From Methylobacterium sp. (lineage in GTDB: Bacteria; Pseudomonadota; Alphaproteobacteria; Rhizobiales; Beijerinckiaceae): 64,000 nt of DNA. The position numbers and the translations under genes are program-made. The stretch lies in contig JADCBP010000004.1 of the NCBI GenBank assembly GCA_020253445.1, forward strand, positions 1 to 64,000. Reading direction: 5' to 3'. Of the stretch, positions 59,678 through 64,000 are shown in pieces (position 1 is the first letter of the stretch; every line of letters starts with the position of its first letter). The notes under the pieces were generated by a model. That model saw only the letters and a program-made list of their open reading frames with translations. It was not told the origin of the DNA and did not search any database.

Positions 59678-60670
59678 ATGTCGGCACCTGATTTCTCGAT
59701 GCGTCAGCTTCTCGAAGCCGGCGCGCATTTCGGTCACCAGTCGCATCGCTGGAACCCGAAAATGGCTCCGTTCATTTTCGGCACGCGCAACAACATCCAT
59801 ATCATCGACCTCGCCCAGACCGTGCCGATGCTCTATCGAGCGCTGGAAGCTGTTTCGGACACCGTGGCACGTGGCGGTCGCGTGCTGATGGTCGGCACGA
59901 AGCGCCAGGCGCAGGACCCGATCGCGGCTGCGGCGAAGGCCTCGGCCCAGTATTACGTGAACTCGCGCTGGCTCGGCGGCACGCTGACCAACTGGAAGAC
60001 GATCTCGATCTCCATCCAGCGGCTGCGCAAGGTGGACGAGACCCTTGCCGGCGGCGCGGTCGGCCTCACGAAGAAAGAGCGCCTGATGCTCACCCGCGAG
60101 CAGGAGAAGCTCACCCGCGCGCTCGGCGGCATCAAGGACATGGGCGGCACGCCCGATCTGATCTTCGTGATCGACACGAACAAGGAACAGCTGGCCATCC
60201 AGGAGGCGAGGCGCCTGAACATCCCGGTTGTGGCGATCGTCGACACCAACTGCGATCCGGATGGCGTGACCTTCCCGGTTCCGGCGAATGACGATGCGGG
60301 CCGCGCGATCCAGCTCTATTGCGACCTCGTGAGCCGTGCGGCGATCGATGGCATCTCGCGCAGCCAGTCCTCGCTCGGCGTGGATGTCGGCGCTTCGGTC
60401 AACCCGATGGCGGAAGACCTGCCGGTTGCGGCTTCGTCCGAAGGCTTCCAGCGCCTCGCGGCGCCGCAGGGCGCGCCGGATGATCTCTCGAAGCTTGGTG
60501 GCGTGGGCCCGCAGCTTGCGACCAAGCTCAACGAATATGGCATCTTCCACTTCTGGCAGCTCGCAGCCATGTCGGAAGCCGATGTCGCGGCGCTCGATGC
60601 CGAACTCAAGCTGAACGGCCGCGCCGCGCGTGATGGCTGGCTCGACACGGCCCGCGCGCTCGCCGCTTAA
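59678..60670 (+). CDS. rpsB: 30S ribosomal protein S2 with C-terminal HhH extension
   Basis: 330 aa from the ATG at 59678 (CCGGAG upstream). The S2 core (1-~235) shows [34 protein letters not shown] and [15 protein letters not shown]. After a linker, residues ~268-330 form a helix-hairpin-helix domain ([41 protein letters not shown]) that is closely similar to the C-terminus of NuoE. S2 extensions of this kind are common in Rhizobiales; their role is not known to me. Confidence 0.97.
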   Translation: MSAPDFSMRQLLEAGAHFGHQSHRWNPKMAPFIFGTRNNIHIIDLAQTVPMLYRALEAVSDTVARGGRVLMVGTKRQAQDPIAAAAKASAQYYVNSRWLGGTLTNWKTISISIQRLRKVDETLAGGAVGLTKKERLMLTREQEKLTRALGGIKDMGGTPDLIFVIDTNKEQLAIQEARRLNIPVVAIVDTNCDPDGVTFPVPANDDAGRAIQLYCDLVSRAAIDGISRSQSSLGVDVGASVNPMAEDLPVAASSEGFQRLAAPQGAPDDLSKLGGVGPQLATKLNEYGIFHFWQLAAMSEADVAALDAELKLNGRAARDGWLDTARALAA

Positions 60671-60716
60671 GCCTGCCCCCGCGTTCCGGTGGCGTCTCAC
60701 GCCGCCTGGCTTTTCC

Positions 60717-60740
60717 GGGAGTTGGGGCAGCCCAACTCCC
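60717..60740 (+). terminator. Perfect hairpin between rpsB and tsf (attenuator-like)
   Basis: GGGAGTTGGG and CCCAACTCCC form a perfect 10-bp stem with a GCAG loop, 46 bp past the rpsB stop. No T run follows, so it is more likely an attenuator or RNA-processing/stabilising element than a full terminator. An attenuating structure at this point is known from the E. coli rpsB-tsf operon. Confidence 0.55.
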
Positions 60741-60744
60741 GCTG

Positions 60745-60784
60745 CTCATTCGACCGCTTCTCATTCGACTGCTTCTCATTCGAC
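60745..60784. repeat. 15-bp-period repeat upstream of tsf
   Basis: CTCATTCGAC occurs at 60745, 60760 and 60775, each separated by a near-identical 5-bp linker (CGCTT, TGCTT). The last copy ends 14 bp before the tsf start. Either a slippage product or a protein/RNA-binding array. Confidence 0.8.
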
Positions 60785-60797
60785 AAGGACGACCAAC

Positions 60798-61721
60798 ATG
60801 GCGGAAATCACCGCGAGCATGGTGAAGGAACTGCGCGAGAAGACCGACGCAGGCATGATGGATTGCAAGGCCGCCCTGAACGAGACGGGCGGCGACATGG
60901 AAGCCGCGATCGACCTTCTGCGCAAGAAGGGCCTCGCCAAGGCCGCCAAGAAGGCCGGCCGCGTGGCGGCTGAAGGCCTCGTGGGCATCGCTTCCGCCGG
61001 CCCGAAGGCGGTGGTGGTCGAGCTCAATTCCGAGACCGATTTCGTGGCGCGCAACGATGCCTTCCAGGCACTGGTGCGCAACACGGCCGGCGTGGCGCTG
61101 AAGGTCGGCTCCGATGTCGAGACGATCAAGTCGGCCTCCTATCCGGGCGGCGGCACCGTGCAGGAGGCGATTGCCAACCTCGTCGCCACCATTGGCGAGA
61201 ACATGTCGCTGCGTCGCGCGGCGTCACTCCAGGTCTCTGCGGGCGTCGTCTCGAGCTATCTGCACAATGCGGTGGGCGACGGCCTCGGCAAGATCGGCGT
61301 GATCGTCGCGCTGGAATCGACCGGCAATGCGGAAGCGCTCGCGACCATCGGCAAGCAGGTCGCGATGCATGTCGCGGCGGCGAACCCGGTGGCGCTCGAC
61401 AGCGCCAGCGTCGACCCGGCCGTGATCGCGCGCGAGCGCAACGTGCTGGCCGAGAAAGCCAAGGCGACCGGCAAGCCGGACAACGTGATCGAGAAGATCG
61501 TGGAATCGGGCTTGAAGACCTTCTTCAAGGAAGTCTGCCTCGTCGACCAGCCCTTCATCCATGATCCCGGCAAGACCGTGCTGCAGGCCGTGAACGAGGC
61601 CGCCAGAACGGCCGGTGCGCCGATCGTGCTCAAGGGCTTCGTGCGCTATGCGCTCGGCGAGGGCATCGAGAAGGAAACCACCGATTTCGCGGCGGAAGTC
61701 GCGGCGGCGGCGGGCGGCTGA
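60798..61721 (+). CDS. tsf: Elongation factor Ts
   Basis: 307 aa from the ATG at 60798. [27 protein letters not shown] is the conserved N-terminal domain, followed by TDFVARND, the motif that contacts EF-Tu. It catalyses GDP-GTP exchange on EF-Tu. Follows rpsB and is closed by a terminator, so pyrH has separate or partly separate expression. Confidence 0.98.
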   Translation: MAEITASMVKELREKTDAGMMDCKAALNETGGDMEAAIDLLRKKGLAKAAKKAGRVAAEGLVGIASAGPKAVVVELNSETDFVARNDAFQALVRNTAGVALKVGSDVETIKSASYPGGGTVQEAIANLVATIGENMSLRRAASLQVSAGVVSSYLHNAVGDGLGKIGVIVALESTGNAEALATIGKQVAMHVAAANPVALDSASVDPAVIARERNVLAEKAKATGKPDNVIEKIVESGLKTFFKEVCLVDQPFIHDPGKTVLQAVNEAARTAGAPIVLKGFVRYALGEGIEKETTDFAAEVAAAAGG

Positions 61722-61756
61722 TCACAGCCGACGAAATTTCCGGTTTGAAAAGATCG

Positions 61757-61784
61757 AAAGGCGGTTCGCGAGAGCCGCCTTTCT
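61757..61784 (+). terminator. Rho-independent terminator after tsf
   Basis: AAAGGCGG (61757-61764) pairs with CCGCCTTT (61775-61782) and continues TTCTT. 36 bp past the tsf stop and 38 bp before pyrH. Confidence 0.8.
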
Positions 61785-61821
61785 TGTAGGACGGTGAACC
61801 GGCGAGGGGAGGAGATTCGGC

Positions 61822-62604
61822 ATGGGCGCAACGGGCGAGGCGGGCGTTCCGATCTTCAAGCGCGCGCTGGTGAAGCTCTCGGGCGAGGCGCTGCTGGGGC
61901 CGGAGGCATTCGGCATCCACCAGCCGACCGTGAAGCAGATTTCCGAAGACCTGATCGAGGCATCTGCCCTGGGTGTCGAGGTTGCGGTGGTTGTGGGAGG
62001 CGGCAACATCTTCCGCGGCGCGCAGATGCACGGCATGGGCCTCTCGCGCCCCGCGGCCGATTCCATGGGCATGCTCGGCACGGTGATGAACGTGATCGCG
62101 CTTGAGGCGCAGCTCACCGCGTTGGGCCAGCCGGCCCGCGCGATGTCGGGTGTGGCGATGCCCTCCGTGGTGGAAACCTACACGCGCCAGCAGGCGATGG
62201 ATCATCTGACCAAGGGGCGCATCGTGCTGCTCGCGGGCGGCACGGGCAATCCGTTCTTCACCACCGATACGGGCGGCGCCCTCCGCGCGGCCGAACTCGA
62301 ATGCGACGTGCTGATGAAGGCGACGCAGGTCGACGGCGTCTACAGCGCCGATCCGCGCAAGGACCCGAACGCGATCCGCTACGAGACCGTGAGTTTCGAC
62401 GAGGTGCTGCGCCGGGACCTGAAGGTGATGGATACGGCCGCTTTCGCGCTGGCGCGTGATGCCAGGCTGCCCATCGTGGTCTTCTCGATTCACGAACCGG
62501 GTTCGATCGCGGCGGTGCTCACCGGCAAGGGCCGCTCGACGCTGGTTTCGGACCAGGGCTCGCTTGATCTTTCACCCCCTTTCCGACAAGGAAGGCAGGA
62601 ATAA
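61822..62604 (+). CDS. pyrH: Uridylate kinase
   Basis: 260 aa with GGAG upstream. Amino-acid-kinase fold: ALVKLSGEALLG, VVVGGGNIFRG, LAGGTGNPFFTTDT (uracil/UMP site) and MKATQVDGVYSADPRKDP. It phosphorylates UMP to UDP. The last ~20 residues (TLVSDQGSLDLSPPFRQGRQE) extend past the usual end. It is followed by a hairpin repeat array before frr. Confidence 0.97.
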   Translation: MGATGEAGVPIFKRALVKLSGEALLGPEAFGIHQPTVKQISEDLIEASALGVEVAVVVGGGNIFRGAQMHGMGLSRPAADSMGMLGTVMNVIALEAQLTALGQPARAMSGVAMPSVVETYTRQQAMDHLTKGRIVLLAGGTGNPFFTTDTGGALRAAELECDVLMKATQVDGVYSADPRKDPNAIRYETVSFDEVLRRDLKVMDTAAFALARDARLPIVVFSIHEPGSIAAVLTGKGRSTLVSDQGSLDLSPPFRQGRQE

Positions 62605-62669
62605 ACCAGAAGTGCCGCGGGAAACAGGCCGGCAAGGCCCCCTCGCCGACCGGCCGGGCAGGGGGCGCT

Positions 62670-62779
62670 GATTTGCGTTTCGCGGGCATGGCCCGCCGAT
62701 TTGGGTTTTGCGGGCATGGCCCGCCAATTTGGGTTTTGCGGGCATGGCCCGCCTGTGAACTTTGCGGGTTTTGGCCCGC
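62670..62779. repeat. 28-bp-period hairpin repeat array between pyrH and frr
   Basis: GCGGGC-ATG-GCCCGC, a 6-bp stem with a 3-nt loop, starts at 62682, 62710 and 62738; the spacer CGATTTGGGTTTT is nearly constant. A fourth, altered copy (GCGGG-TTTTGG-CCCGC) starts at 62764 and a decayed half copy precedes the first. The array ends 2 bp before the frr ribosome-binding site. It would form three or four consecutive RNA hairpins in the pyrH-frr transcript. Confidence 0.85.
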
Positions 62780-62791
62780 ATGGAGGAAAAG

Positions 62792-63355
62792 ATGGCGAAG
62801 GTGACCTTCGATATGGCCGATATCAAGCGGCGCATGCATGGCTCGGTCGAGTCCTTGAAAAAGGATCTCTCGTCGCTGCGCACGGGCCGTGCCTCGGCCA
62901 GCCTGCTCGATCCCATCGAGGTGGATGCCTATGGCTCCAAGATGCCGATGAACCAGGTGGCGACTGTCTCGGTGCCCGAGCCGCGCATGCTTTCGGTTGC
63001 CGTTTGGGATCGTGGCATGGTGGGCGCGGTGGAAAAGGCGATCCGCGAAAGCAATCTCGGCCTCAATCCGGCCACCGAGGGGCAGACCATCCGCCTGCGC
63101 ATCCCCGAACTCAACGAGCAGCGTCGCAAGGAAATGGTGAAGGTCGCGCAGAAATATGCGGAGGCCGCGCGCGTCGCCGCCCGCCATGTGCGCCGCGATG
63201 GCCTTGATGTGCTCAAGAAGCTCGAAAAGGACGGCGACATGAGCGAGGATGATGCTGTCCGCAATTCCGAGCAGGTGCAGAAGGCGACCGATCAGGTGAT
63301 TGCCGAGATCGATTCCGCGCTCGCTGCCAAGGAAAAGGAAATCATGCAGGTCTGA
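62792..63355 (+). CDS. frr: Ribosome recycling factor
   Basis: 187 aa from the ATG at 62792, preceded by GGAGG. The RRF signature [20 protein letters not shown] and the C-terminal [22 protein letters not shown] are present. It dissociates post-termination ribosomes with EF-G. The upstream hairpin array lies within its 5' region. Confidence 0.98.
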   Translation: MAKVTFDMADIKRRMHGSVESLKKDLSSLRTGRASASLLDPIEVDAYGSKMPMNQVATVSVPEPRMLSVAVWDRGMVGAVEKAIRESNLGLNPATEGQTIRLRIPELNEQRRKEMVKVAQKYAEAARVAARHVRRDGLDVLKKLEKDGDMSEDDAVRNSEQVQKATDQVIAEIDSALAAKEKEIMQV

Positions 63356-63451
63356 GGCTGCAGCCTTCCGTCCGAGCATCGTCCCTCATTGCCGGGGGCA
63401 GAAGCGCGAAGCCAAGCCCCAGGCTCTCGAAACCGTGACAGGAGTGATCCC

Positions 63452-64000
63452 GTGTCGGCCCAGTCCTCCCCCCAACCCATCGGGGAACTTGCCGTCGCCG
63501 GCGGAGCCGAAGGGCGGCCGCGTCATGTCGCGCTGATCATGGATGGCAACGGGCGCTGGGCGGAAAAGCGCTCGCTGCCGAGAGTGGCAGGGCATCGGGC
63601 CGGGGTGGAAGCCGTGCGGCGCCTCGTGCGCCTCGCCAGCGAGCGCGGGATCGAGATCCTCACGCTCTTCAGCTTCTCCACCGAGAACTGGTCGCGCCCC
63701 GCCGCCGAAGTCTCGGAACTGATGCGCCTGCTGCGCTTCTTCATCCGCTCCGATCTCGCCGAATTGCACGGCGCGAATGTGCTGATCCGCATCATCGGCG
63801 AGCGCGAAGGCCTCGCGCCGGAAATCCTGGCTTTGCTCGACGAGGCGGAGAGCACGACGGCCGGCAATACCGGGCTCACGCTCGTCGTCGCGTTCAATTA
63901 TGGCGCCCGCCAGGAAATGGCGCGGACCATGCGGCTTCTGGCGCAGGAGGTGCAGGCCGGGCGGATGACACCGGCCGACATCACGCCGGAATGCATCGGT
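63452..64000 (+). CDS. uppS: Undecaprenyl (polyprenyl) diphosphate synthase, partial
   Basis: At least 183 aa from a GTG at 63452 with CAGGAG 9 bp upstream; the gene runs off the right edge. [20 protein letters not shown] is the catalytic and substrate-binding motif, followed by [13 protein letters not shown] and [12 protein letters not shown]. It elongates FPP in cis to the C55 carrier for peptidoglycan and surface glycans. The frr-uppS-cdsA-dxr order is standard in this group. Confidence 0.95.
   Translation, partial: MSAQSSPQPIGELAVAGGAEGRPRHVALIMDGNGRWAEKRSLPRVAGHRAGVEAVRRLVRLASERGIEILTLFSFSTENWSRPAAEVSELMRLLRFFIRSDLAELHGANVLIRIIGEREGLAPEILALLDEAESTTAGNTGLTLVVAFNYGARQEMARTMRLLAQEVQAGRMTPADITPECIG

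Overview
This window is GC-rich, gene-dense chromosomal DNA of an alphaproteobacterium, most likely Rhizobiales/Hyphomicrobiales. The evidence is gene order and protein type: tig-clpP-clpX-lon, the nuo operon running into birA-rnj-mce-DUF1467-proS-lolC-lolD-dnaE, then rpsB-tsf-pyrH-frr-uppS. An RpsB with a C-terminal extension, a short ProS without the insertion domain, and palindromic repeats of the kind common in this order agree. I cannot name the genus.

Region by region: 1-8402 is a surface-glycan and accessory block with two methyltransferases, a GT61-like protein, a GT11 fucosyltransferase, asparagine synthase, a GT2 glycosyltransferase and a dual-specificity-type phosphatase. The left edge carries a partial tandem duplication of the FkbM gene. 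8940-17237 holds maeB, a large membrane-anchored unknown, glnA-glnB and a multicopper-oxidase-like protein that has lost its copper ligands. 17459-25598 is the protein quality-control block (tRNA-Leu, tig, benE, clpP, clpX, lon). 25691-31316 has two paralogous secreted Clp-fold proteins, a Ser/Thr kinase-UspA fusion with its metallophosphoesterase partner, tRNA-Val, tRNA-Asp, an EamA transporter and a small secreted protein.

31547-48719 is a complete complex I operon (nuoA-N). It is interrupted by five non-canonical small genes and one palindromic repeat: an AT-rich 70-aa membrane protein between nuoB and nuoC, a DUF2059 protein, a small secreted protein, a lipoprotein, and a 72-aa two-helix protein. 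NuoE and RpsB share the same C-terminal helix-hairpin-helix module, and NuoL has a His-rich repeat loop. 48734-55846 carries birA, rnj, mce, a DUF1467 protein, proS and lolCD. The 5' end of lolC has been duplicated around a palindromic element, leaving a 47-codon leader frame that overlaps the present lolC start.

55881-56052 holds what I consider the most interesting signal: a promoter overlapped by a textbook alphaproteobacterial LexA box (GAAC-N7-GAAC) in front of a strong Shine-Dalgarno and a 34-codon single-helix membrane peptide, immediately upstream of dnaE. It resembles in layout, though not demonstrably in sequence, the SOS-induced division inhibitor SidA of Caulobacter. The window closes with dnaE, rpsB, tsf, pyrH, a 28-bp-period hairpin array, frr and the start of uppS. 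I saw no CRISPR array, transposase, integrase or prophage gene.
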